The translations under genes and the position numbers were made by a program. From positions 1 to 12,138 of the forward strand of contig JALNYZ010000064.1 in assembly GCA_023229575.1 (NCBI GenBank): DNA of 12,138 bases, given 5' to 3'. This stretch comes from Prolixibacteraceae bacterium (lineage in GTDB: Bacteria > Bacteroidota > Bacteroidia > Bacteroidales > Prolixibacteraceae). Shown piece by piece: positions 1 to 7,321 of the stretch. The notes under the pieces were generated by a model. The model searched no databases, was not told where the DNA came from, and was given only the letters and a program-made list of their open reading frames with translations. Position 1 is the stretch's first letter, and every line of letters begins with the position of its first letter.

Positions 1-61
1 GCCTATGTTCGCCGTTATAAATGTGAATCTTAATTCCGTCAAAAGCGTCAATCTTTGGCAT
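1..61 (-). CDS. DUF4160-like protein, 5' end only
   Basis: The minus strand opens with ATG at 61 and reads MPKIDAFDGIKIHIYNGEHR before the window edge. A start of the form MPxI, then a G-I-x-I-x-I/M-Y segment and an E-H-R/P turn, is typical of the short DUF4160 family (usually about 80-90 residues), whose next residues are normally a PPHxHA stretch. In other genomes DUF4160 genes often lie beside a DUF2442 gene and the pair has been suspected of being a toxin-antitoxin-like unit; the partner would be outside this window. A good Bacteroidetes-type promoter lies just upstream (80-111), which supports this start. Only 20 codons are visible, so the family call rests on an N-terminal match by eye. 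Confidence 0.6.
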   Translation of the reverse strand, partial: MPKIDAFDGIKIHIYNGEHR

Positions 62-79
62 CAGAATAATTATATTTTA

Positions 80-111
80 CAAATGTACCTAATTAGATAC
101 AAATTGTCAAA
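80..111 (-). promoter_or_regulatory. Bacteroidetes-type promoter for the DUF4160-like gene
   Basis: On the minus strand TTTG (111-108) is followed by a 20-base spacer and TACATTTG (87-80). This fits the Bacteroidetes housekeeping consensus TTTG-N19-21-TAnnTTTG exactly. Transcription would begin near position 73, giving a leader of only about a dozen bases before the ATG at 61. Confidence 0.65.
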
Positions 112-240
112 TTATTTTCAAAATTTTTAGTAGTTGTCAGAATCTTCCTATAATGTGCCCTTTATATCCGTTACAGACCTTCGTTTAGACGGTGATTTTG
201 GATGTGTTGAGGAAGGTTTGTTTCGTCTTATATTTTGTGA

Positions 241-456
241 ATGTATGAAAAAAATACCAACGCTCACAATCATCGAAGTGGTTTGGGGCCGCTGCCCGCC
301 AAGGCAAACAGAATTGCATATCCAAAAACTATTGATAAATTGATCCGCCAATTCCCCAATGCAAAAATTGTGGTTCCCGGTTACGGGGATTTTGGCGGAG
401 TTGAACTGATCAAACATACCAGAGAATTATCGACCAAACCACATGAGAAAAATTGA
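241..456 (+). pseudogene. Remnant of a class B1-type metallo-beta-lactamase-fold gene
   Basis: This 71-residue frame has two recognisable blocks. The second, YPKTIDKLIRQFPNAKIVVP followed by GYGDFGGVELIKHTREL, closely resembles the C-terminal end of subclass B1 metallo-beta-lactamases, where the line reads VVPGHGxxGGxELLxHT. The first, TNAHNHRSGLGPL, resembles the zinc motif region THAHxDRxGGL. Aligned this way, the first His of HxHxD is Asn, the Asp is His, and the final zinc His (PGHGD) is Tyr, while the middle His remains. The family is normally about 230-250 residues, so the N-terminal half and the region between the blocks are missing. A stop at 238-240 closes the frame just before the ATG. 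The product, if made, could not bind zinc normally. Its stop lies 14 bases inside the following GH31 gene, so a deletion probably placed the two together. The C-terminal block is the firmer match. Confidence 0.62.
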
Positions 457-2584
457 ACTAATCCTGCTCGTTGTTTTTTTTGTTACCCTGATCGCAGAGG
501 GCCAAAATCCCCAGTGGACAGAAGTTGCACCAGGCGTCTGGAAATCAGTTACCGGAGTGCCTGACAAATTTGATTTACGGACTGCAGCAGGCGCCATTCC
601 AAACATGGAGGCACTTTCGAAACTGGGCAAAGCCGCTCTTCCTTTACCCGAACAAGATATATTCGCCACAATTTCCGAGGGAAAGACCTACCTGCGTTTC
701 CCCCTGGTGAAAGGGGAACAGTTGTTTGGTTTTGGCCTTAATTTTAAAACCGTTCAGCAGCGGGGAAAAATCCTGCAACTGCATGTCGACCATTATGGCG
801 GAACGGACAATGGCCGGACCCACGCTCCGACGCCTTTTTATGTCTCCGACAGGGGATATGGTGTTTTTGTCAACAGCGCCCGCTACATTACAGTCTATGC
901 CGGAACAGCAGTAAGGAGGGATAGTCCGGAAGCACCGGCGCCCCGTGACCGCAACACCGATGAAAAATGGAGCGCCCAACCCTATTCCGATGCGGTCGAG
1001 ATGGTCGTTCCAACTGTAGGTACTGAAATCTACCTTTTTGCCGGACCAACCCCTCTTGACGCCGTCAGGCGTTTCAACCTCTTCCATGGAGGCGGTTGCC
1101 TGCCTCCCCGCTGGGGACTGGGATTCACACAGAGGGTCAAGACGCTTTATACTGCAGACCAGGTAATCGAGGAGGCCAGGGCCTTTGCCGAAAGGGGATA
1201 TCCGCTCGATTTTATCGGACTGGAACCCGGTTGGCAAAGCAAATCCTATCCCTGCACTTTCGAGTGGGATAAAACGCGTTTCCCCGATCCGGCAGGTTTC
1301 GTGAAGACGATGAGGGGGATGGGGATACGGCTCAACCTCTGGACCAATCCCTACGTCTCGCCTGAGTCGCCAATTTACAGTCAAATTAAACCCCTGACCG
1401 GTTCACATACCGTGTGGGGCGGAGCAGTTGCCGATCTTACCATGCTGGAAGCGCAGAAAATGATGGTTGGACAAATGGGAAAAGATCAGGTAAGTATTGG
1501 CGTCAGTGGCTACAAAATTGATGAGTGAGACGGATACGACCGATGGCTATGGCCCGATGTTGCAAAATTTCCTTCCGGCAACAGCGCGGAGCAACTTCGC
1601 CAAACTTACGGAGTGTTGTTGCAAAAGATGACTACTGATCTCTATCGGCAGCAAAATAGACGCACCTACGGTTTGGTAAGGGCTTCCAATGCCGGAGGCT
1701 CATCATTTCCATACGTCATTTACAACGACTATTACAGCCACGAAGATTTTATTACCGCCCTGATCAACAGTAGCTTTTCCGGTGTTCTCTGGACCCCCGA
1801 AGTGCGTGGATCAAAAACCGGGGAAGAGTGGGTGCGCCGCATGCAAACTGTCTGTTTTTCGCCCATGGCGATGATCAACGCCTGGTCGGATGGCACCAAA
1901 CCCTGGTCCTTTCCTGAAGTCGAGAAGGAGGTGAAAGCGATCACCCTGCTTCGGATGCAGCTGATGCCCTATTTCTATACCGAATTTGCCAAATATCACT
2001 TCGAAGGTACTCCTCCCTTCAGGGCAATGAACCTGGAACATGGTTTTGGCAGCAAGCAATCTGCAGAGCTGAAAAACGATAACCTGAGCGACAATCCCTA
2101 CCTTGAGGCTGTCAGCAAAGAGGTCAAAGACCAGTACATGGCTGGCGAATTCCTGCTGGTCGCCCCGCTGTTTAAAGGGCAAAATGAGCGAACTGTGATC
2201 CTTCCGAAGGGAAAATGGTTCGATTTTTACACCGGCAAACTGGCAGGTGATGGCGAAGTAATCAAGGTAACTGCAGGTTTAGACAAAATTCCGGTATTCG
2301 TCAGGGATGGTGGAATAGTGCCCATGATGCCGGCCATGATGCATGCCCCTGTCGCAGGCCAAAAAGTAGATCTCGAAATCAGGTATTACGGAACGTCATC
2401 GGGCATCTTCGACCTTTATGACGACGATGGTGAAACTTTTGATTATGATAAGGGACTCTTTTCATGGCGGAAAATCACCGTTTCACCTGATAAAAAAGGC
2501 AAAATGCAGGGTGCCATTTCCAATGCAGAAAAGGGAAAACCGGACAATATTGGGAAAGTAACCTGGAAAATGATGGGCGATTAA
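443..2584 (+). pseudogene. GH31 family glycosidase, interrupted by an in-frame TGA
   Basis: Read through one TGA (1526-1528), this is a single 713-codon frame for a secreted glycoside hydrolase of family 31 (alpha-glucosidase/alpha-xylosidase/alpha-galactosidase type, retaining mechanism). Residues 1-21 form a signal peptide. A galactose-mutarotase-like beta domain follows, then the catalytic barrel from about residue 215 (PPRWGLGF). The nucleophile is D360 in GYKIDE; the likely acid/base is D429 in the IYND motif, 69 residues on, a normal GH31 spacing. A second typical motif is GVLWTPEVR. The C-terminal third has the beta-sandwich line YDDDGETFDY found in GH31/DUF5110 proteins. The TGA is codon 362, just after KIDE; after it the same frame continues with DGYDRWLWPDVAKFPSG, clearly homologous sequence. 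As read, translation yields a 361-residue product lacking half the barrel. A restart around 1613 would give the second half alone. The substrate cannot be told from sequence. No clear promoter or SD precedes the ATG. Confidence 0.85.
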
Positions 2585-2657
2585 TCAGATTCCACGAGAA
2601 GTATAAAAAGCCTTAGTACTTACCTCTATAATTTTTCTAACAATTTTCTATCACATT

Positions 2658-2686
2658 TTTGGCAACAATGATTGTTTATTGCCAAA
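2658..2686. promoter_or_regulatory. Nested palindrome upstream of the AbiE-like pair, candidate operator
   Basis: TTTGGCAA (2658-2665) and TTGCCAAA (2679-2686) are perfect 8-base inverted arms 13 bases apart. The spacer contains a second small palindrome, CAATgATTG (2666-2674). A weak promoter overlaps it: ATTG (2671-2674), 19 bases, TAAATTTA (2694-2701), one base off TAnnTTTG. AbiEi antitoxins studied elsewhere bind inverted repeats in their own promoter to repress it, so this is a reasonable autoregulatory operator. The function is inferred from position and symmetry only. Confidence 0.5.
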
Positions 2687-2718
2687 TTAGTGATAAATTT
2701 ACCATCATACTATGTTAT

Positions 2719-3441
2719 ATGGTGACAACGAACGACATACTAAATTTTGCATTTACACATAAAGTGTTTACCCGCAAAGAATTAATCGCCAATTTAAAGA
2801 GTGAAGATCAAGTTGGCTCACCCGGAACTCTATCAGAACAATTGAACCGCCTTATTAAATCGGGTCAATTAGTTCGCATTGATAGAGGTATTTATAAATC
2901 TTCCGATGTTGCCAGAAAGGATTTTTCTGTAATATGCACCGAAGAAATGAGACGGATAAATCAGCAAATAAAAACCCAGTTTCCATTTGTTGATTATTGC
3001 TTATGGTCGGCCTCTACCCTTATGCCTTACATGCACCACATTCCCAACCTGAATCTTTTGTTTGTTGATGTGGAACGTGAGGTGGCTGAATCGGTTTTTA
3101 ATCTTTTAAACGGCGATAGCAACAAACGGGTTTTTCTGATGCCTACGCTCACCGACTTTGAACGATACATAAGTACCAACGATGCAATTATCATTCGTCC
3201 TTTAATATCTGAATCGCCATTACAATTAGTGGAAGAGATAAACACCCCGACTATAGAAAAAATTCTGGTAGATATCGTTGGGGATATAGAGTTTTCTTTT
3301 TTACAGGGTTCGGAGATCAATTATGTTTATTCAACGATTTTTGAACGACACAGCATTAATAAGAATAAACTTTTACGATATGCCACCCGACGGGGGAGAA
3401 AAGAAGAAGTTGAACAGCTATTAAATGCCAATAAATTATGA
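2719..3441 (+). CDS. AbiEi-like type IV antitoxin / transcriptional regulator
   Basis: A 240-residue cytoplasmic protein. Residues 1-60 form a winged-helix DNA-binding domain of the kind seen in AbiEi antitoxins: NDILNFAFTHKVFTRKELI, then a helix (TLSEQLNRLIKSGQLVRI) and the wing DRGIYK. The remainder is a C-terminal domain with FPFVDYCLWSASTLMPYMHH near its start and a basic, helical tail (YATRRGRKEEVEQLL). It resembles the Bacteroidetes families annotated as AbiEi-like or DUF6577; I cannot decide between them by eye. In type IV systems the antitoxin counters the toxin without stable direct binding and also represses the operon. I chose the ATG at 2719 because the likely promoter box (2694-2701) and palindrome (2658-2686) lie just upstream; a longer reading from a TTG at 2659 would run through both. 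Its last bases overlap the toxin gene by 4 (ATGA), so the two are translationally coupled. Confidence 0.72.
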   Translation: MVTTNDILNFAFTHKVFTRKELIANLKSEDQVGSPGTLSEQLNRLIKSGQLVRIDRGIYKSSDVARKDFSVICTEEMRRINQQIKTQFPFVDYCLWSASTLMPYMHHIPNLNLLFVDVEREVAESVFNLLNGDSNKRVFLMPTLTDFERYISTNDAIIIRPLISESPLQLVEEINTPTIEKILVDIVGDIEFSFLQGSEINYVYSTIFERHSINKNKLLRYATRRGRKEEVEQLLNANKL

Positions 3442-4310
3442 TTCACCCCGTTAGTCGGACAATAGAATGGATAAAGCAGGTCGCTATTGAGAATAAATTT
3501 CCGGATATAGCACTTATTGAGAAGTCGATAAGGGCTTTTTCATTACTTGAATCGCTGGTGTTATCGGGTTGCCCATTTGTATTTAAGGGAGGCTCGGCCT
3601 TAATGCTTCACATGGATAGCGCAAAACGACTTTCTATTGACATTGATATAATTTGTCCAACCGGCACAAACATTGAAGAATTTGTACAGAAACATGCTCA
3701 GGAATACGGTTTTGGCGATGTGAAATTAGTAGAACGGGTAACACACCACAATGTACCAAAAACACATGCGAAATTCTTTTATCAGGTAACTTACGTAACG
3801 AATGCCGAAACAGAATATATTCTTCTTGATGTGCTGTTTGAAGATATTCATTATCATGAGGTAGAGCAATTGCCTATCCAAAGCCGATTCTTAAAACTGG
3901 AAGGTGAGCCGGTGCTAGTAAATGTTCCAGGAAAAGCCGATATGCTGGGCGATAAACTTACCGCTTTTGCGCCAAACACTACAGGTATTCCTTATTTCGA
4001 AGGAGAAAAAGATTGTTCAATGGAAATCATAAAGCAACTTTTTGATATCGCTTCTCTTTTTGATGTAACTGACGATGTAATAATAGTTGCAGAAACATTC
4101 AAAAGATTTGCCACCGTTGAATTGCAATACAGAAGTCTTGACCCTGAAAATATTACTCAGGTACTCAATGACATATTTCAAACCTCGCTTTGTATATGCT
4201 TAAAGGGTCAGATAGAACCCGACACCTTCAAACTACTTCAAACAGGAACAAAAAGAATACAAAGTTTTATTCATAGCGAAAAATACAATATCGAAGCATT
4301 CTTTTATTGA
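3438..4310 (+). CDS. AbiEii/AbiGii-family nucleotidyltransferase toxin
   Basis: A 290-residue member of the AbiEii/AbiGii toxin family, part of the DNA polymerase beta-like nucleotidyltransferase fold. The signature is intact: FKGGSALML with GGS at 51-53, then RLSIDIDII with the metal-binding D68 and D70, a third acidic residue in ILLDVLFE (D131), then the family motifs GDKLTAF (171-177) and KQLFDIASLFD (199-209). All residues expected for catalysis are present, so the enzyme should be active. Related toxins transfer nucleotides from NTP to RNA targets such as tRNA, and abort phage infection or halt growth. It begins 4 bases inside the upstream antitoxin gene and ends about 40 bases before a broken endonuclease gene, so the set looks like a former three-gene defence operon. 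It is clearly richer in AT than the GH31 gene, consistent with horizontal transfer. Confidence 0.88.
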   Translation: MIHPVSRTIEWIKQVAIENKFPDIALIEKSIRAFSLLESLVLSGCPFVFKGGSALMLHMDSAKRLSIDIDIICPTGTNIEEFVQKHAQEYGFGDVKLVERVTHHNVPKTHAKFFYQVTYVTNAETEYILLDVLFEDIHYHEVEQLPIQSRFLKLEGEPVLVNVPGKADMLGDKLTAFAPNTTGIPYFEGEKDCSMEIIKQLFDIASLFDVTDDVIIVAETFKRFATVELQYRSLDPENITQVLNDIFQTSLCICLKGQIEPDTFKLLQTGTKRIQSFIHSEKYNIEAFFY

Positions 4311-4352
4311 AATGAGATTGGGGAAATATTGAACTCATAGATTCAGAATAGC

Positions 4353-4526
4353 ATGAAAGAAAAACTCCCATATTATATCCATTGTTTTACGCACTTAAAA
4401 CGAGATTTTAAAAATGGTGGTGCGCCACATAAGCCGATTTTACTGTTGAGTATCATTGACTTATTTGAAAAGGGAATTTTGTCAGATAATCAACACTTAT
4501 GTTATCCTATTCCAATATGTATCTGA
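4353..4526 (+). pseudogene. N-terminal remnant of an HNH-type restriction endonuclease
   Basis: A 57-codon frame starts with ATG at 4353. Its core, LKRDFKNGGAPHKPILLLSI followed by IDLFEKGIL, matches the N-terminal line APHKPILLLSxIDLI common at the start of HNH-type restriction endonucleases, including relatives with a sulfur-binding or other modification-reading domain at this end. Family members are usually 250 residues or more with the HNH nuclease at the C-terminus. Here the match fades after residue 49 (near 4499) and the frame stops at 4524-4526, so the nuclease domain is absent. It sits about 40 bases after the AbiEii-like gene in the same direction, which suggests a once-linked third defence gene. 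The APHKP motif is a firm visual match; the exact subfamily is not. Confidence 0.62.
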
Positions 4527-4720
4527 ATACAATTAAATGTCTGCTTTTGATAACGGTGGCAGGTTTTCACTTCTCAGCATTTACCGCGGATCAGAACCGC
4601 TCAAAGAAGACATTTGTCATTGAACGAATAGCTCCTGTGAAAATCATCAAAACAGTCGGTTCTGCCATCCGGCTAAATCCAGGCATCAATAAATTGGAAA
4701 TTACATTGAAAACCCATTAA
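4517..4720 (+). CDS. Small exported-looking ORF of unknown function, possibly a gene fragment
   Basis: From ATG 4517 the frame gives about 67 residues: a plausible signal peptide (MYLNTIKCLLLITVAGFHFS, then AFTADQ), followed by a short soluble stretch with KKTFVIERIAPVKIIKTVG and NPGINKLEITLKTH before a TAA. An in-frame ATG at 4499 is also possible. I do not recognise it. It overlaps the end of the HNH remnant in another frame and lies at the right edge of the AT-rich island. The soluble part is short for an exported protein, so it may be the start of a carbohydrate-active or cell-surface gene whose remainder has been deleted. Low confidence that it is a functional gene. Confidence 0.35.
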   Translation: MYLNTIKCLLLITVAGFHFSAFTADQNRSKKTFVIERIAPVKIIKTVGSAIRLNPGINKLEITLKTH

Positions 4721-4777
4721 TCACTTAGGTTTTGGGAATGTTTAAGAGATAAGTCCGGAAATGAATTACAAAAGAAT

Positions 4778-4877
4778 TTCACGCAGAGAACGCAAAGTAA
4801 GACGCAAAGAAAAACGCAAAATTTTTGCATACAAACTTTGCGCTCCTTTGCGTCTCACTTAGCACCCTTTGCGTGAA
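4778..4877. repeat. Large imperfect hairpin of ACGCAAAG-type repeats
   Basis: The left arm contains TTCACGCA, then CGCAAAG units, including AAGACGCAAAG. The right arm, read on the other strand, gives the same order: TTCACGCAAAG, GAGACGCAAAG, CGCAAAG. The arms meet near 4828 around a TTTTTGCATAC centre. Outer and middle blocks pair well with scattered mismatches. Similar ACGC(A/G)AAG strings occur between genes of many Bacteroidota. It lies between a likely gene fragment and the oxidoreductase gene and could act as a bidirectional terminator or a small non-autonomous mobile repeat; neither is shown. Confidence 0.7.
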
Positions 4878-4937
4878 CCAAACGATTGACCAAATAACAA
4901 TATCATACAAATTAACAATCATCAAAAAACAGAATTT

Positions 4938-6383
4938 ATGAAACCAAATGAAGCTTCAAGACGATCATTTTTAAAGAACGCGGCCACCCTTTCAGCAGTT
5001 GCGGCCCTGCCTACTTTGCTCACCGGAAAAGTTCCCGGAGCCCAACTTCCGGCTACGAAACCACTTGCCGCAAGCGACAAAGTAAACCTGGCCTGCTGTG
5101 GCATTGGCAACCAGGGGGGATCAGACGTCAAATCATTTTTCAAAACAGGCCTTTGCAACATTGTAGCCTTGTGCGATGTGGATATGGGCGCCCCGCACAC
5201 ACAGGAAATAATCAAAATGTTCCCTGACGTTCCCCGTTTTCAGGATTTCAGGGTAATGATGGACAGAATGGGTAACCAGATTGACGCTGTAACAGCCGGG
5301 GTTCCGGACTTTGCACATTTTCCGATCGTTATGCACGCAATGGCCATGGGCAAGCACATCTTTACTGAAAAACCAATGGGTCGCACCTTCAACGAGGTGG
5401 AACTGATGATCAAAGGCGCCAAAAAATACAAGGTGGCCACCCAGATGGGAAACCAGGGGCACTCCGAGGCCAACTATTTTCAGTTCAAAGCCTGGAAAGA
5501 AGCTGGTATTATTAAAGATGTAACTGCCATCACTGCCCACATGAACTCTGCCAGAAGATGGCACGGCTGGGATTTTAAAAATGTGAAGTACCCTGAAAAA
5601 CAAGACATTCCTGCTACCCTCGACTGGGAAACCTGGCACATGACGACCAAACTGCACCACGATTACAACAAAGATTACATCAATGGACAATGGCGCTGCT
5701 GGTATGATTTCGGAATGGGCGCCCTGGGCGATTGGGGTGCACACATCATCGACACGGCCCACGAATTCCTTGACCTCGGGCTCCCAAACGAAATTGATTG
5801 CCTGAAAAGCGAAGGTTACAATACCTATTTCTTCCCTCAGTCGACAACCCTCGTCTTTAGATTTCCCAAACGAGGCAATATGCCTGCATTGGACATCACC
5901 TGGTACGATGGCGTAAACAATGTGCCGGAAGTTCCCGAAGGCTATGGCTCAAGCGCCACCCTCGATCCCAACATCCCACCTGCAAGCAACGGGAAAATCC
6001 AGCCTTCAAAACTGAACCCCGGCAAGATCATCTACAGCAAGGAACTGACGTTCAAAGGTGGTTCGCACGGAAGCACTTTGTCAATCATCCCGGAAGCGAA
6101 GGCCAAAGAGATGGAATCAAAATTGCCTGAAGTTCCGAAAAGTCCTTCCAACCACTATGAGAACTTTCTGAAGGGATGCAAGGGTGAGGAGGTTTGCCGT
6201 TCAAGGTTTGAGATTGCCGGGCCGCTCAGCCAGGTGTTCAACCTGGGTGTTTTGTCACAACAACTCAAAACAAAACTGATGTTCGACCGCGAAACCAAGC
6301 AGATCACCAACAACAAAATTGCCAACGAATTGCTGGTCGGCGCACCTCCCCGCAAGGGCTGGGAACAGTATTACAAATTATAA
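4938..6383 (+). CDS. Tat-exported Gfo/Idh/MocA family oxidoreductase
   Basis: A 481-residue NAD(P)-dependent oxidoreductase. Residues 7-13 are SRRSFLK, a near-ideal twin-arginine signal, followed by a hydrophobic run ending near residue 30; the enzyme should therefore be exported folded with its cofactor to the periplasm. The Rossmann domain begins near residue 48 with the dinucleotide loop GIGNQG (55-60) and the acidic residue D80 after the second strand. EKPMG (144-148) is the family hallmark EKP motif. The C-terminal domain has GALGDWGAHIID (261-272), where D265 and H269 are likely active-site residues. Related exported enzymes oxidise or isomerise sugars, and the GH109 branch cleaves glycosides by an NAD-dependent redox route; I cannot assign the substrate. 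It fits the glycan-degrading background of the region. The gene stands alone: a repeat hairpin lies upstream and a hairpin terminator candidate follows. No clear promoter box was seen. Confidence 0.9.
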   Translation: MKPNEASRRSFLKNAATLSAVAALPTLLTGKVPGAQLPATKPLAASDKVNLACCGIGNQGGSDVKSFFKTGLCNIVALCDVDMGAPHTQEIIKMFPDVPRFQDFRVMMDRMGNQIDAVTAGVPDFAHFPIVMHAMAMGKHIFTEKPMGRTFNEVELMIKGAKKYKVATQMGNQGHSEANYFQFKAWKEAGIIKDVTAITAHMNSARRWHGWDFKNVKYPEKQDIPATLDWETWHMTTKLHHDYNKDYINGQWRCWYDFGMGALGDWGAHIIDTAHEFLDLGLPNEIDCLKSEGYNTYFFPQSTTLVFRFPKRGNMPALDITWYDGVNNVPEVPEGYGSSATLDPNIPPASNGKIQPSKLNPGKIIYSKELTFKGGSHGSTLSIIPEAKAKEMESKLPEVPKSPSNHYENFLKGCKGEEVCRSRFEIAGPLSQVFNLGVLSQQLKTKLMFDRETKQITNNKIANELLVGAPPRKGWEQYYKL

Positions 6384-6393
6384 TCTCCCCACG

Positions 6394-6425
6394 CACCTGT
6401 CAGCGTTTTTACAACCTGACAGGTG
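6394..6425. terminator. Perfect 10-bp hairpin after the oxidoreductase gene
   Basis: CACCTGTCAG (6394-6403) and CTGACAGGTG (6416-6425) are perfect inverted arms around a 12-base loop, beginning 11 bases after the oxidoreductase stop codon. Position and stability suit a transcription terminator, but no uninterrupted T tract follows, so it may also be a palindromic intergenic repeat. Confidence 0.55.
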
Positions 6426-6584
6426 TAATTTCCCTTCGACTTCTGGGAACGGACCCACAATTCACATCTTAATCGATTCGAAGCCATAACCAAATTAGTA
6501 TTGTGAAGAATTGAATGTCGTATGAATTATCCTGCAATGGTTTAATAGTCAATGATTAACCAAATTGCAAATAGTAAATATTAA

Positions 6585-7226
6585 ATGGCAAATACTTTAA
6601 AGGTTCTATTGTTTTGGATACTACTCATTTCATGAACCGCATTCCTGGCAAGCATTATACCACTGTTTACTCAGACAATGCCGGCATGGGGTTGGTCAAA
6701 TGGGCAGGCAATGCTCCCTATCCTACGGTGAGGGTCTCCACCTACCTGCGGTCGCCGATCACAGAGAATGGGGCCTCCTACCGCCCACCGGCCATCTCCC
6801 TCAAAGACGACCAGTCGGATGATCTTTTTCTGCAACTTTTGGTAGCAGGAAATGAAGGACGGACCTATTACAAGGCAAAAACCCTCAAAACCAATATTTC
6901 AGGCAGGCATTATGCCGGCTCCCCGCTTAGGTTGTGCAATTGGTCTCCCTTTACCTGGGGAAAGGCGCTGAAATCACCAGCCATGGTTTCAGCTTAAAAT
7001 CAACAAATTCCAATGGCTCTGCCAACTTGACTGTAGAGCTAGCGGTTACCGAATTAACTGTAGCCAGTAAACGGAGATCGGCCTTCCTGGTAAGGGCATT
7101 AAAAAAGTTTGGCTGCAATAGAATGCGGGAAAAAAGCTGTTCAGCATTCACAGCAGTACCACTCCCCCAACCATCCAGAAACCGGTGAAAGCGAGGGGGA
7201 ACGGCGCAATCCGGGATATTTGGTAA
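6585..7226 (+). pseudogene. Frameshifted pseudogene of an unidentified exported protein
   Basis: No single frame is open here, but protein-like sequence continues across frames. ATG 6585 starts a short signal-peptide-like stretch (MANTLKVLLFWILLIS) that hits TGA at 6633. In a second frame, from about 6632, comes KHYTTVYSDNAGMGLVKWAG and then TVRVSTYLRSPITENGASY, ISLKDDQSDDLFLQLLVAG and GRHYAGSPLRL, to about 6940. In a third frame follow LGKGAEITSHGFSLKSTNSN and SANLTVELAVTEL, to about 7065. From about 7071 the first frame resumes with LPGKGIKKVWLQ, a TAG (7119-7121), and KLFSIHSSTTPPTIQKPVK, ending at TAA 7224. Joined, these would give about 210 residues. I do not recognise the family; the composition suggests a beta-rich exported protein. 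The joins are approximate and some blocks could be chance open reading. Confidence 0.45.
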
Positions 7227-7321
7227 AAGTAATAAATTGAGATAGTAGTTATGCGGAGCGAAGCAATCTGTAAAACGTATTAGAAATTTTCCGATATTTA
7301 TTCCGTCAAAAACCCTGCCGC

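Noticed and set aside
134..343. 69-codon frame starting with TTG upstream of the MBL remnant
   Set aside because: It resembles no protein, overlaps the MBL remnant in another frame, and lacks a plausible start region.
644..1384. 246-codon minus-strand frame inside the GH31 gene
   Set aside because: The plus-strand translation carries GH31 motifs throughout; the antisense frame is a shadow with no recognisable domain.
1526..1582. TGA as selenocysteine in the GH31 protein
   Set aside because: No convincing SECIS-like hairpin is seen in the bases after the TGA, and selenocysteine in a GH31 nucleophile motif is not known to me. A mutation or sequence error is simpler.
5133..5762. 209-codon minus-strand frame inside the oxidoreductase gene
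   Set aside because: The plus strand encodes the full Gfo/Idh/MocA motifs; the antisense product looks random.
7247..7275. GCGGAGCGAAGCAATCTGTAA string between the pseudogene and the exported protein
   Set aside because: It resembles a widespread intergenic repeat (GAGCGAAGCAATCT), but only one short partial copy is present, with no second arm, so I do not list it as a feature.
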